DNA of 64,000 bases from Zygnema cylindricum (GCA_037447655.1 JBBHKE010003077.1:1-64000); one strand, 5' to 3'. Shown: positions 1-11,387, numbered from the stretch's first letter. Numbers and translations: made by a program. The notes: a model not told the origin generated them from the sequence alone.

Positions 1-294
1 TTACACAAACATTTAGCGATAACAAGAATTGTTACCTAAATTACACAAACAGTTACCGGTAACAATAATTGTTACCTAACTTACACAAAAATGTTAGCGA
101 TAACAATAATTATTACCTATATTTCACAAATTGTTAGCGATACCAAGAATTGTTACTTAAATTAAACAAATATTTAGCGAAAACAAGAATTGTTACCTAA
201 TTTACACAAACAGTTAGCGATAACAATAATTTTTACCTAAATTACACAAACATTTAGCGATAACAAGAATTGTTACCTAAAATACAAAAATCCT
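1..294. repeat. 40-bp AT-rich satellite, edge of an array
   Basis: Direct repeats of a roughly 40-bp unit recognisable by TTACACAAAC, then a TGTTAGCGATAACA-like core, then AATTGTTACCTAAA. These copies are diverged: the core is usually GCGATAAC, not the palindromic GCGCTAAC seen in later arrays. The array stops at about 290, where non-satellite coding-like sequence begins. Confidence 0.9.
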
Positions 295-1023
295 ACCTTC
301 AGCTTTGCCAAACGCTTTTATTGGGACCCTTTGGAGTGGCCTCCATCGTGGCGCACAGGGAAACGTGGGGACCCTTTCTATATTCCCGCCGATGTGCCGT
401 CGCACCCAGCCTAGAATTTCATGAGAACAAAAGACCTAGGGAACAACCATAAGGGCTATGTAGAGTTAGACTCTCACACCTTGCCATTTGTGGAGGTCCT
501 CGAAGAGCACTATCAGAACAGGGTGCACGTTTCCGGGTTACTTTGTTAGTACCACCCGTGGGATGTCCATATGCATGACATCATCGCTCGCGCGGAGGTC
601 ACCCCCAAGGTATGGGCACTCAAACTGGCCAGGAAGAGCTCTCTGCAACGGGCCCGAGCTGCTAGGAAACACATTTCCTTAAAATTGAGGAAAGTGCCAC
701 GGTGGGAACCGGCGGAGGGGGTGGCGGAGGGAGAACAGCAAGCCGAGGAACCTTAATCTACCAAAGTTCCGGCACCAGAAGCACCTGTACCGGCGGTCGC
801 TCCGCCGCAACCCAAGGCAGAAGCAGAGGCACCGGAGGAAGGGGAGGACCGGATTCGCGAGCGAATCACTCAGAGACGCTTCGCAGCGGCGGACTATCAT
901 ATTGCGCTGCTGGAGACGCGTTGCGAGCAGCGACAGAATCAACTTGGCACCCTACATCAAGAATTCGAGGAGTACCGTGAGGAAACGTACGGCATGCTCC
1001 GGAAATTACAGTACCCTGAGTAA
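295..1023 (+). pseudogene. Unrecognised coding remnant at the 3' end of an LTR retroelement
   Basis: One reading frame runs from about 295 to the TAA at 1021-1023 and is broken by TAG at 412-414, TAG at 547-549 and TAA at 754-756. The encoded segments look protein-like. There is an aromatic-rich start (FAKRFYWDPLEWPPSW), a basic stretch, an Ala/Pro/Glu-rich linker, and a C-terminal charged helix with coiled-coil character (HIALLETRCEQRQNQL). I do not recognise the family. A purine-rich tract at 1052-1060 and an LTR starting at 1064 follow the final stop directly, so this is probably the C-terminal end of a retroelement polyprotein or an extra 3' ORF. The element type (Ty3/gypsy is possible) is inference. 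The three stops make it non-functional. Confidence 0.5.
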
Positions 1024-1063
1024 GCAAAGTTCAGCGGGACGCTGAATCCTTAGTGGGAGGCAT

Positions 1064-1540
1064 TGTAACAAGGTTACAAGGTCGAGTACTTCGTGGCGAG
1101 AAATCAGGCTACTATAGTTGCGGTTGCAGAGCAGCCCAGCTACAATTCTAGACTAGAGCAACATAGCAACGTAGCAACTTAGTGGAATAGGTTAGCGGAG
1201 CATAGGAGCGCAACGTGGCAGTATAGCAACACCGCAGAATCTAGATGTAACGGTATAGTTCTAGAAGGATGTTTTGGATAGATCTTGATTGACCGTAATG
1301 GTCCACGTGTACACATGTACAGTACTAGGTTGACTAGCAGCTAGTTAATTTAAATAGTGAAGTAAACGTAGTAAAGAGCAACTCTTTTGAGTAGCCCTTC
1401 GCAGCGAGCGCCGAATCTTGTAATTCTCTCTTGAGTAATAAAGCGCAATTTTGTCCCGTGTGCGCTTGCTATTGCTACGGGAAGATCCTTGGAGTTTTCC
1501 GCTAGGCGTTTTGGTGTATTGCTGAGCCTCTATCATTGTT
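1064..1540 (+). repeat. Solo or 3' LTR of the unrecognised LTR element (family G)
   Basis: It begins TGTAAC directly after a purine tract (AGTGGGAGG, 1052-1060), as expected for a 3' LTR. It shares long patches with 47267-47741, including the CGCAGAAT, TATAGTTCTAGAAGGA and GGTCCACGTGTACA-like segments and the GGGAAGATCCTTGG block. An AATAAA polyadenylation-type signal lies at 1437-1442. The 3' boundary is approximate because satellite-like sequence follows and no target duplication is visible. Confidence 0.7.
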
Positions 1541-1804
1541 CTTTTAACAGTTAACAAAAATTGCTATTTAAATTACACAAACTGTTAGCGTTAACAAGAA
1601 TTATTACCTAACTTTTACAAATTGTTAGCGTTAACATCAATTGTTATCTAAATTACACAAACTATTTTTGCTTACAGGATTTGTTACCTAACTTTTACAA
1701 ATTGTTAGCGCTAACAAGATATGTTATCTAAATTACACAAATTGTTAGCGCTAACAAGAATTTTTATCTAAATTACACAAACTGTAAGCGCTAGCAGGAA
1801 TTGT
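1541..1804. repeat. 40-bp satellite, short block between two LTRs
   Basis: About six monomers with the GTTAGCG(C/T)TAAC core, between the family G LTR and the truncated LTR of copia A1. Both elements therefore inserted in, or were joined to, satellite DNA. Confidence 0.85.
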
Positions 1805-2447
1805 GCTGCTATACAGACAAAGCAGAGCAGCTGCTATAGAAACAGAGCAGCGCAACGCAGCAGCAGAGCAGTGCAGCAGTGAAGCTGCAACACAGACAGG
1901 ACAAAGCAACCACGATTATATTTGATATGGTCCATACGGAAAACGCAACGTCTGATATTCTTAATGTGATTCTGTACAGGATAGAGCAACTGCGATAGAT
2001 ACGATTCCAGTTAGCTTAGTGATAGCTCAGTGGTAGCTTAGTGATAGCTCAATGGTAGTTTGACAGATTAGTGGTAGCTTGGTGGTTTAATGTACCTCTC
2101 AAGTACAACGGTGTTCCCAGTTCAACATAAGTATAAGACTTAGGACTCATAGCATATTATGTATCCAGACTTCCAAGTAGTGAAACTGCAAACAGTTTTT
2201 GGGAAACTTTTGAGTATTATATCTTGAGTGTTGTCAGGTCAATTGTGCTATAACTTTGGGAGTTATTAGTGTTTATGCTACTCTATATTCTGATAGAGTT
2301 TTGTGAGGTTTGGATGCTTGTATAAGAATTGGTGAGCACTTAAGAATAGCTGTTTGGTAGGATTCTTGATAGCTTCTGAGAGTGTATCATGTCTACTTCT
2401 ACTACTACTGCTGCTCCTCCACCTGCACCGGTGGTTGTAGAACAACA
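1805..2447 (+). repeat. 5' LTR of copia A1, 5'-truncated
   Basis: It matches the 3' LTR at 7391-8088 and the LTRs at 18778-19595 and 22410-23156. The first roughly 40-90 bp (TGTTGTCTTTTTGGAAAGC and following) are missing, and the LTR begins in the GCTGCTATACAGACA repeat zone, abutting satellite. It ends in AACAACA at 2447. The ATG of gag lies inside the LTR: an open frame starting MSTSTTTAAPPPAPVVVEQ begins at about 2389 and reads across the LTR end. Confidence 0.85.
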
Positions 2448-3398
2448 CGTTTCACGATTATTTTTCCCCTCATCAATTTGGTGTTGCTACACGGGGCGGT
2501 TGTGAGGCAGTCGTCCATGGTTTACTTGAGACAATGGACCTGCACCCAGATTCGGTCGTTCGCCAAGTTGATATTGCTTATGATTGTAATACTGTGGATC
2601 ATAACGCCATCTTCCGCAAGTTCCGACAATCCCCCCCTCCTATCAATCAACTTTTCCGTTTTGTTCGCACTTTTTACTCTTCGCCCAACTTTCTTGTTTC
2701 CTCCCGTGGTGGCCCATTGGGAGATGTTGCCACTTTGGACTCAGTCACCGGTACTTTCAAGGGGACCCTTTGGGAGCCCCTCTATTTGCTTTGGCCCACT
2801 AACAAGTCTTACAAGCATCCGCGACCGCTTTCCCCAATTTTTTGTTCCCTTTGGTGGCGAATGACACACATATTATCGGTCCACCAAACCAGGTGGTTCC
2901 TGCCTTCCACTATATTTTTGACCAACTTTCAAGAATAGGTATGGCGTCAAAATCCCTAAATGTATTGCATGGTCACTAATTAGCCTACCACCAAATTTCC
3001 CTCTTCCTCCGGATTTTCGTGTTTATACACCTCAAGAGGGTTAAAGGGTTTTAGGTTCTCCAATTGGCGCCACTGAATTTGTTCACCAGTTTGTTACGGA
3101 TGTTTTATTGGACGACCTTTCTCACTGTGAGGACCTTCCGAAAATACATGATTCCCAAGTGGCTTTTGCGATTTTAACTCGTTGTTTTTCGCAACATCCT
3201 TTGTACTTGGCGTGCACTCTTCCCTTGAGTTCTTCTTTCCTTTCCTCACTTTCCGATTTTGATAATCGTTTGTTTGCAATTTTGCATCAAGTTGTCGGCA
3301 TGGTATTTTTGATCGCCTGGAAGGGCTTCTCACACGTCGCCAATCCGCTTTACCTGTCTCTTTTGGTGGTTTTCGTCTGTGTCCTACAGCCACTATAG
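2448..3398 (+). pseudogene. LINE reverse-transcriptase fragment inside copia A1
   Basis: From about 2468 the frame reads PHQFGVATRGGCEAVVHG, then VRQVDIAYDCNTVDHNAIF. This is the A-motif region of a non-LTR (LINE-type) reverse transcriptase. A degraded GTxxGxxxxPL block follows, then VANDTHIIGP where the family has the catalytic ADD/FADD motif. After a frameshift the C-terminal part continues: VLGSPIGATEFVHQF, FAILTRCFSQHPLYL, and finally RRQSALPVSFGGFRLCPTAT. It is interrupted by frameshifts and stops (for example after LHGH near 2975 and the TAA near 3040). The upstream boundary lies 0-10 bp after the copia LTR, and the downstream one merges into copia gag at about 3385-3398. No LINE 5' or 3' end is visible. 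Known: these motifs define LINE RTs. Inferred: the piece replaced the N-terminal half of copia gag. Confidence 0.8.
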
Positions 3399-3924
3399 TG
3401 GCGGTGCAATGACTAAATATTCTAACAAATTTTGTATCCTTGTAGATGCACATGCTTGTGCAGGTGGGGTGTTTCCTCCTTTTCAACAGGGGGCATTGCT
3501 CATGAGGGGTCTCCCTCGTAGTATGAAAGGAGCATTTGACATGCTCAAACAAATAGATAAAGCTAGCTGGACTTTACAGTTAGCCATCAATATTTTACTA
3601 GAGGAGGAAGCTACATCTAATATTCTCAATGTTGAGCAAGTAGAGGCTTTTAATTCAAACATTCAGAGAAAAGGACAGTTTAATCAGCAAAGAAATCAGT
3701 ATAATCATTTCAGACATTTTAATCAAGGAGGAAATAGACAATACAACAATGCATGATTTTATTGTAGTGAGAGAGGTCATGGATACAAATTTTGTCCTAA
3801 GCTTAAAAAAGCTAACGATACACGTGTATACCAGTCGGGATGGCAACAAAGCCAGTTTTACAAAGGCTTCACGGGGACTACACCTCGTGGAAATGCACTA
3901 TTTTCGGCTTCTTCGTCTCTCTAA
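3385..3924 (+). pseudogene. copia A1 gag, C-terminal half with zinc knuckle
   Basis: The reading SHYSGGAMTKYSNKF, then ALLMRGLPRSMKGAFDML, then a Gln/Asn-rich tail parallels the gag of copia B (GGSMAEYCNG, IILMRGLPREYKGA). This is the capsid/UBN2-type gag region of Ty1/copia elements. It is followed by a CCHC zinc knuckle (nucleic-acid-binding nucleocapsid motif) reading FYCSERGHGYKFC. The codon where the first cysteine should be is TGA at 3754-3756. A second in-frame stop, TAA, lies at 3922-3924. The N-terminal half of gag is missing, with LINE sequence in its place. Confidence 0.8.
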
Positions 3925-3933
3925 GACGAGACT

Positions 3934-5223
3934 TTGATGGTTTTTACAGAGGACGATACGGATCTATTCGCTATGGCGGCTGCAATTGAAGGCACGAAGG
4001 ACCTTGGATGGATAATAGATACAGGAGCGTCAGCCCACATGTGCTGGAACAAGGCCATCTTCAAAAAAGTGAAAGCAATGCCGGAGAAAAATATTTATTA
4101 TGCTTGTGGAATGAGTGTCCAAACTCGTGTTGTGGGTGATGTGTCCTTACTAGTTTATGTAGAAGGAAAAGCAATTGAAAGGACTCTTCACAATGTCTTA
4201 TTTGTGCCTGACTTTAAGAAAAATCTGTTTTCTACGTCGTTGGTAGAGAGCAAAGGCTTTGAGGTTAATTTGAAAAATGGTCGACAAGTTGTTAGCAAAA
4301 ATGGCAAGGTTACGGTTACACGTACTAGAAATATTAGCAAGATGTATCGCATGGATATGGCTAATACAAAGGAGAATGATGTTTTGTACTCCGGTGTTTT
4401 GCACTCAGATGAGTTGTGGCATAAAAGATTAGGCCATGTAAATTATGATAGTTTGAGAAAAATGGTCACTGCTGGAAAAATAGAGGGTGTATCAATCACA
4501 AATGGGCCGGTCAAAACTTGCGATGGTTGGGCTTTAGGCAAAATCCACAGATTGCCATTTCCTAAGGAGTATGAGCATCGGTCAACGAAACTTTTACAAC
4601 AAATTCATTCGGATGTCTTTGGTCCGGCAAAGGTTCCATCTGCCGGAGGGATGAAATATATGGTCACCTTCACAGATGATTTCTCCAGGTTTTCAAAATT
4701 TTACTTCATGAAGGAGAAGAGTGAAGTGTTTGGTCACTTCAAGCACTATAAAGCACGGCCTGAAAAACTTCATAATTCATCTATTTTACAGCTCAGATCG
4801 GACAATAGTGGTGAATATACATCGAAAGAATTTTAAACCCTTATACTCGAGGAAGGCATTAGTCATCTATTGATTGTTCCATATTCATCGGAACAAAATG
4901 GGGTGTCGGAAAGACTGAATAAAACTCTCACGGAAAGCTCTAGGTCTATGCTCGCAGATAATAATGTGGATCCGAAATTCTGGGCTGAGGCTCTAAATTG
5001 TGCAGTTTATATTAAAAATAGGATAAGATCAAGATCAGTAGAAACAACTCTTTACGAAATCTGGATAGGTAGCAAACTAGATGTTAGCCATTTCAAGTTC
5101 TTTGGTAGTCAATGCTTTATATTGGATACGTCTACAAATAGATGGAAAATGGAACCGAAGGGATTACTGGGTATTCTGTTAGGATATGATGATCACTCAA
5201 AAGGTTATAGTCTTTGTGATTGA
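3934..5223 (+). pseudogene. copia A1 pol: protease, GAG-pre-integrase and integrase core
   Basis: The domain order is that of Ty1/copia pol. The aspartic protease site is WIIDTGASAHMC (about residues 27-38 from 3934). The GAG-pre-integrase zinc motif is LWHKRLGHVNYDSL with CDGW, where the family has CDGC, so one zinc cysteine is replaced by Trp. The integrase core has D in IHSDVFGP, D in LRSDNSGEYTS (usual DNGGEY, Gly to Ser) and E in SSEQNGVSERLN. A TAA at 4834-4836 splits the integrase between its second Asp and Glu, and the frame then continues unchanged to a TGA at 5221-5223, where a frameshift occurs. Integrase would insert the cDNA, but this copy cannot encode a complete enzyme. Confidence 0.9.
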
Positions 5224-5227
5224 AAGG

Positions 5228-5608
5228 CATAAAATAGTTATAGCTAGAAACATCATTGTTAAAGATGAACTAGACTCCATAGATTTATTTCAAATGACAG
5301 AGAAGCAAAAGCAACAAAAGGTACAGGAGTATGTCATCTTTGATTGCATGGAGGAAATTTTCCCGCAGATTCCACAAACTCCGGTAATGACTCCGGAGTC
5401 AGACTCTCTCCAAGTTCCTCACCAACTACGCGTCCAGACGGACCAAGAGCAGTCAATACACACGGATCGCAACCAGCGCAATCACGAACACACGGATCGC
5501 AACCAGCGCAATCCACAAGGCACGGATCGCAACCAGCGCAACCAGCGCAATGCGCGACATCTGATGATCTCAGCCTCATAATTTCCGGGTGGAAGAAGAT
5601 CAAGTAGC
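5228..5608 (+). pseudogene. copia A1 integrase C-terminus and inter-domain linker with 9-residue repeats
   Basis: After the frameshift the sequence reads ERHKIVIARNIIVKDELDSI and continues to VQEYVIFDCMEE, the conserved end of copia integrase. The linker before RT carries three tandem near-copies of a roughly 27-30-bp unit (about 5459-5550). In one frame they encode THGSQPAQS-type repeats. Read backwards the same DNA gives Cys-rich CAGCDPC repeats, which I regard as a shadow. Copia A2 carries the same linker with only two repeats (about 20506-20563). Confidence 0.75.
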
Positions 5609-7231
5609 CGTCTGCAAGCAAGCTCTCACTTTGCCTACTCGTCGGTCTTAGGGGAGCCCTTGACCATCCAAGGGGCCTTCTAATCACCAGAGCGGAATCA
5701 CTGGATTGAGGCGGCAAACGACGAAATGAAGTCGATCATGGAGGCTCAAACATGGGAGCTCGTGGACCTTCCTCCAAACCGAAAAGCGATCGGCAGCAAA
5801 TGGGTATTCAAGGTGAAGTTAAATCTTGATAACACCATTGAACGCTATAAGGCCAGACTTGTGGCGAAGGGGTATAATCAAAAGGAAGGAATCGATTTTG
5901 AAGAAACATTTTCTCCGGTTGTAAGATTTTCAACAATTAGGATTTTGCTGTCCCTAGCTGCTATAGAAGATATGGAAATTCATCAGATGGATGTAAAAAC
6001 GGCCTTTTTGCATGGAGAACTAGAAGAGACCATTTACATGCAGCAACCCAAAAAGTATGTGGAACCAGGAAAAGAGCACTTAGTATGCAAGTTGCTAAAA
6101 TCTTTGTACGGCCTAAAACAGGCCCCCAGACAGTGGAATATAAAGCTTGATGAATTCTTGACTAGTCTAGTATTTCAAAGGATAAGTTTTGATCACTCTG
6201 TCTACGTTCTAAAGGGTGAAAATGGGATAGTGTATATAGCAGTATATGTAGATGATTTGCTGTTAATTAGCAAATCAATGGCTGAAATTAACAAAATCAC
6301 AACTGCTCTTAACTCACGATTCGAGATAAAAGACCTCGATGAGGCAAAATATAATTTGGGTATCCAAGTAGAGAGGGACAGAAATAAGAAAATAATAACA
6401 CTGACTCAAAAAGAGGCTATTGGAAACATGTTAGATGAGTACGGAATGCGGGGGGCAAAAGGATGTTTAACTTCAATGGAGTTTCGGCAAAAGTTAGAGG
6501 GAGAAGAGACAGAACCAAGTGTCATTGTTAGCGAGTATTTAGAGTCAAGGGAGAATGATCCTATGAAAATAATACCTTATAAACATATAGTGGGAAGCTT
6601 AATATATTTCATGAACTGTACTCGTCTTGACATTGCTGCAGCAGTCGGGGTACTGAGCAGGAGTCTAGAAAATCCGAGAAAATCTGATCTTGATGTAGCA
6701 AGGAGAGTCTTAAGATATTTGGCAGGAATTAAAGATCTCAAACTCACTCTAGGCAAAGGAGAAGTCAAGCTGCAAACATGGAGTGATGCAAGCTATGGCG
6801 ACATGCCAAGCAAGAAATCCACCACGGGATTCGTTCTACAAATTGAGAACGGTACTTGCTGTTGGAGCAGCAAACTTCAAAAGTTTACAGCACAGTCAAC
6901 AATGGAGTCAGAATATATGGCAGCAAGATCGGCCCTCAAAGAACTCTTATGGGTAAAATCCATATTACAAGAACTATGATACATGCAAGTTGGTCCACAG
7001 GTGATATGGTGTGATAACCAGGCTGCCATTGCCATTGCTTCTAACCCGAGTCATCACTTCAAAAGCAAGCACATGGATGTACAATTACATTTTGTAGGAG
7101 GAAAGGTGTTCTCTAGAGTGATTAAATTATTTTATTTGCTAGATGCCAAAATGATTGTTGATATGCTCACTAAAGCACTTCCTGCTCCTAAGCTGAAGTA
7201 TTGTAGGGACGCAGTGGGATTAAGTGAATAG
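5609..7231 (+). pseudogene. copia A1 reverse transcriptase and RNase H
   Basis: RVT_2-type reverse transcriptase of Ty1/copia. The domain starts with FAYS...EPLTIQGAF, then HWIEAANDEMKSIMEA and [24 protein letters not shown]. The catalytic YVDDLLLIS is intact and TAFLHGELEETIYM is present. RNase H follows with WSDASYGDMPS, STMESEYMAA and WCDNQAAIAIASNPSHHF, ending DMLTKALPAPKLKYCRDAVGLSE. Breaks: a TAA near 5681 inside AF-SPE, and TGA at 6977-6979 where the family has Gly (QELGYM). Downstream lies an untranslated stretch (7232-7382) and a purine tract TTAAGGGAG directly before the 3' LTR. The middle of RT is almost identical to copia A2. Confidence 0.92.
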
Positions 7232-7390
7232 TTGAATTGCTGCACTACTATACTGCCACTCTGCGATAATTCCACTATTGTGAGGTAGTGGGACTAGGTG
7301 ACTTGCTAATTGCTATATTGCTATGTGTGATGCTGCGCTAGTTTATCACCACAGCTCTACAGGGATACAGAGTCTAAAGCTTTAAGGGAG

Positions 7391-8088
7391 TGTTGTCTTT
7401 TTGTAAAGCTTTCAGTCTTAGAGTAGCGCAGCTGCTTTACAGACAAAGCAGCGCAACTCCTATACAAACAGAGCAGCGCAGCTGCTATACAAACAGAGCA
7501 GCGCAACTGCTATACAGCAGCGCACCTGCTATACAGACAGGACAAGGCAACCACGATTATATTTGATATGGTACGTATGGACAATGGAACGTCTAATATT
7601 CTTAATGTGATTCTGTACAGGATAGAGCAACTGCGATAGATACGATTCTAGTTAGGTTAGTGATAGCTTAGTGGTAGCTTAGTGATAGCTCAATGGTAGC
7701 TTAACAGATAAGTGGTAGCTTGGTGGTTTGATGTACCTCTCAAGTACACAGGTGTTGCCAGTTCAACACAAGTATAAGACTTAGGACTCATAACATATTA
7801 TGTATCCAGACTTCCAAGTAGTAAAGCTGCAGACAATTTTTGGGAAACTTCTGAGTATTATATCTTGAGTGTTGTCTGGTCAATTGTGATATAACTTTGG
7901 GAGTTATTAGTGTTAATGCTACTCTATATTCTGATAGAGTTTTGTGAGGTTTGGTTGCTTGAATGCAAATTGGTGAGCACTTAAGAATAGCTGTTTGGTA
8001 GGATTCTTGATAGCTTCTGAGAGTGTATCATGTCTACTTCTACTACTACTGTTGCTCCTCCACCTGCACCGGTGGTTGTAGAACAACA
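7391..8088 (+). repeat. 3' LTR of copia A1
   Basis: It starts TGTTGTC right after the purine tract at 7382-7390 and ends GAACAACA at 8088, so the ends form a short TGTTGT/ACAACA inverted repeat. It contains runs of a GCAGCGCAACTGCTATACA-like unit near its start and a TTAGTGATAGCT/GTAGCTTAGTGATAGCTC repeat zone in the middle. Satellite follows at once (AGCGCTAAC). No matching target duplication can be identified because the 5' LTR is truncated. Confidence 0.92.
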
Positions 8089-9316
8089 AGCGCTAACAGG
8101 AATTGTTATCTAAATTACACAAACTGTTAGTGGTACCAAGATGTGTCATCTAAATTACACAATTTGTTAGCGCTAACAATTTATTTATCAAATTACACAA
8201 ATTGTTACTGCTAAAAGAAATTGTTACCTTACTTATACAAATTGTTAGCGCTAAAAAGAAATGTTATATAATTTACACAAACTGTTAGCGTTAACAATAA
8301 TTGTTTTCTAAATTACACAAACCATTAGCGCTAACAAGAATTGTTATATAACTTGTACAAACTATTAGCGCTAACAACAATTGTTATCTAAATTACACAA
8401 ACTGTTACTGCTTACATGAATTGTCACCTAAATTACACAAATCGTTAGAGCTAACAAAAAATTATTGCCTAACTTACATAAACTATTAGTGCTAACAAGA
8501 ATTGTTACCTAACTTAAAAAAATTGTTAGCGCTAACAAGAATTGTTATCTAAATTACACAAACTGTTAGCGCTAACAAGAATTGTTATCTAAATTACACA
8601 AACTCTTAGCGCTAACATAAATTGTTATCTTAATTACACAAACTGTTAGCGCTAACAATAATTGTTATCTAAATTACACAAATTGTTTGCGCTTATAATA
8701 ATTGTTATCTTAATTACACAAACTGTTAGCGGTAACAAGAATTGTTACCTAACTTACACAAACTATTAGCGCTAAAAATAATTGTTATCTAAATTACACA
8801 AACTGTTATCCCTAACAGTAATTGTTACCTAACTTATACAAATTGTTAGCGCTAACAAGAAATGTTATCTAAATTACACAAACTGTTTGCTCTAACAAAA
8901 ATTGTTATCTAAATTACACAAACTGTTAGCACTAACAAGAAATGTTATCTAAATTACACAAACTATTAGCGGTAACAAGAATTGTTACCTAACTTATACA
9001 AACTGTTAGCACTAACAAGATATGTTATCTAAATTACACAAACTGTAAGCGTTAACAACAATTCTTACCTAACTTATACAAATTGTTAGCGCTAACAAGA
9101 AATGTTATCTAAATTACACAAACTGTTTGCCCTAACAATAATTGTCATCTAAATTAAACAAATTGTAAGCGCTAACAGGTATTGTTACCTAACTTACACA
9201 AACTCTTAGCACTAACAAGAATTGTTATCTAAATTACACAAATTGTTAGCGCTAACGAGAATTGTTATTTAACTTATACAAACTATTAGCACTAACAAAA
9301 ATTGTTATCTAAATTA

Positions 9317-11387
9317 CTTGTATTCTTTAACAAGAATTGTTATCTAAATTACACAAACTGTTTGCGTTAACAAGAATTGTTATCTAAATTACACAAACTA
9401 ATAGTGGTAACAAAAATTGTTATCTAAATTACACAAACTGTTATGGCTTACATGAATTGTTACCTAATTTACACAAATCGTTAGCGCTAAGAAAAATTGT
9501 TGCCTAACTTACGTAAACTGTTAGCGCTAACAAGAATTGTTACCTAACTTACACAAACTGTTAGCGCTAATAGGAATTGTTACCTAACTTATACAAACTC
9601 TTAGCGCTAACAAGAAATGTTATCTAAATTACACAAACCGTTAGCGCTAACAAAATTTTTATCTAAATTACACAAACTGTTAGCGCTAACAAGAATTGTT
9701 ATCAAATTACACAAATTGCTAGCGCTAACAATAATTGTTTATCTAAATTACACACTGTTAGCGCTGACAAGAATTGTTACCTAACTTACACAAACTGTTG
9801 ACGCTAACGAGAATTGTTATCTAAATTGCACAAACTTTTAGCGCTAACAAGTATTGTTATCTAAATTACAAAAACTGTTAGCGCTAACTAGAATTGTAAC
9901 CTAACTTATACAAACTGTTAGCGCTAACAAAAAATGTTATCTAAATTACACAAACTGTTAGCGCTAACAAGAATTGTTATCTAAATTACACAAACTGCTA
10001 GTGCTAACAATAATTGTTATCTAAATTACACACTGTTAGCGCTGACAAGAATTGTTACCTAACTTACACAAACTGTTAGCGCTAACAAGAATTTTTACCT
10101 AACTTATACAAACTGTTAGCGCTAACAAGAATTGTTATCTAAATTTCTCAAACTGTTATCCCTAACAGGAATTGTTACCTAACTTATACAAACTGTTAGC
10201 GCTAACAAGAATTGTAATCTAAATTACACAAACTGTTAGCGCTAACAAGAATTGTTATCTAAATTACACAAACTGTTAACGCAAACAAAAATTGTTACCT
10301 AACTTACACAAACTGTTAGCTCTTACAAAATTTATTATCTAAATTACACAACTTGTATTCTTTAACAAGAATTGTTATCTAAATTACACAAACTGTTTGC
10401 GTTAACAAGAATTGTTATCTAAATTACACAAACTAATAGTGGTAACAAAAATTGTTATCTAAATTACACAAACTGTTATGGCTTACATGAATTGTTACCT
10501 AATTTACACAAATCGTTAGCGCTAAGAAAAATTGTTGCCTAACTTACGTAAACTGTTAGCGCTAACAAGAATTGTTACCTAACTTACACAAACTGTTAGC
10601 GCTAATAGGAATTGTTACCTAACTTATACAAACTCTTAGCGCTAACAAGAAATGTTATCTAAATTACACAAACCGTTAGCGCTAACAAATTTTTTTATCT
10701 AAATTACACAAACTGTTAGCGCTAACAAGAATTGTTATCAAATTACACAAATTGCTAGCGCTAACAATAATTGTTTATCTAAATTACACACTGTTAGCGC
10801 TGACAAGAATTGTTACCTAACTTACACAAACTGTTGACGCTAACGAGAATTGTTATCTAAATTGCACAAACTTTTAGCGCTAACAAGTATTGTTATCTAA
10901 ATTACAAAAACTGTTAGCGCTAACTAGAATTGTAACCTAACTTATACAAACTGTTAGCGCTAACAAAAAATGTTATCTAAATTACACAAACTGTTAGCGC
11001 TAACAAGAATTGTTATCTAAATTACACAAACTGCTAGTGCTAACAATAATTGTTATCTAAATTACACACTGTTAGCGCTGACAAGAATTGTTACCTAACT
11101 TACACAAACTGTTAGCGCTAACAAGAATTTTTACCTAACTTATACAAACTGTTAGCGCTAACAAGAATTGTTATCTAAATTTCTCAAACTGTTATCCCTA
11201 ACAGGAATTGTTACCTAACTTATACAAACTGTTAGCGCTAACAAGAATTGTAATCTAAATTACACAAACTGTTAGCGCTAACAAGAATTGTTATCTAAAT
11301 TACACAAACTGTTAACGCAAACAAAAATTGTTACCTAACTTACACAAACTGTTAGCTCTTACAAAATTTATTATCTAAATTACACAA
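9317..11387. repeat. Tandem duplication of a ~1,035-bp higher-order satellite unit
   Basis: The landmark CTTGTATTCTTTAACAAG occurs at 9317, 10352 and 11388, a spacing of 1035 and 1036 bp. The diagnostic monomer variants between the landmarks repeat in the same order in both units (AATAGTGGTAAC, GTTATGGCTTACATG, CGTTAGCGCTAAGAAAAA, GTTGACGCTAACG, TATCCCTAACAGG). By eye the two units differ at only a few positions, so this is a recent duplication within the array. Confidence 0.9.

Noticed and set aside
5334-5717. Cys-rich CAGCDPC protein on the minus strand (metallothionein-like)
   Set aside because: It is the antisense of the copia linker repeat. The sense frame matches the linker position between integrase and RT in both A copies.
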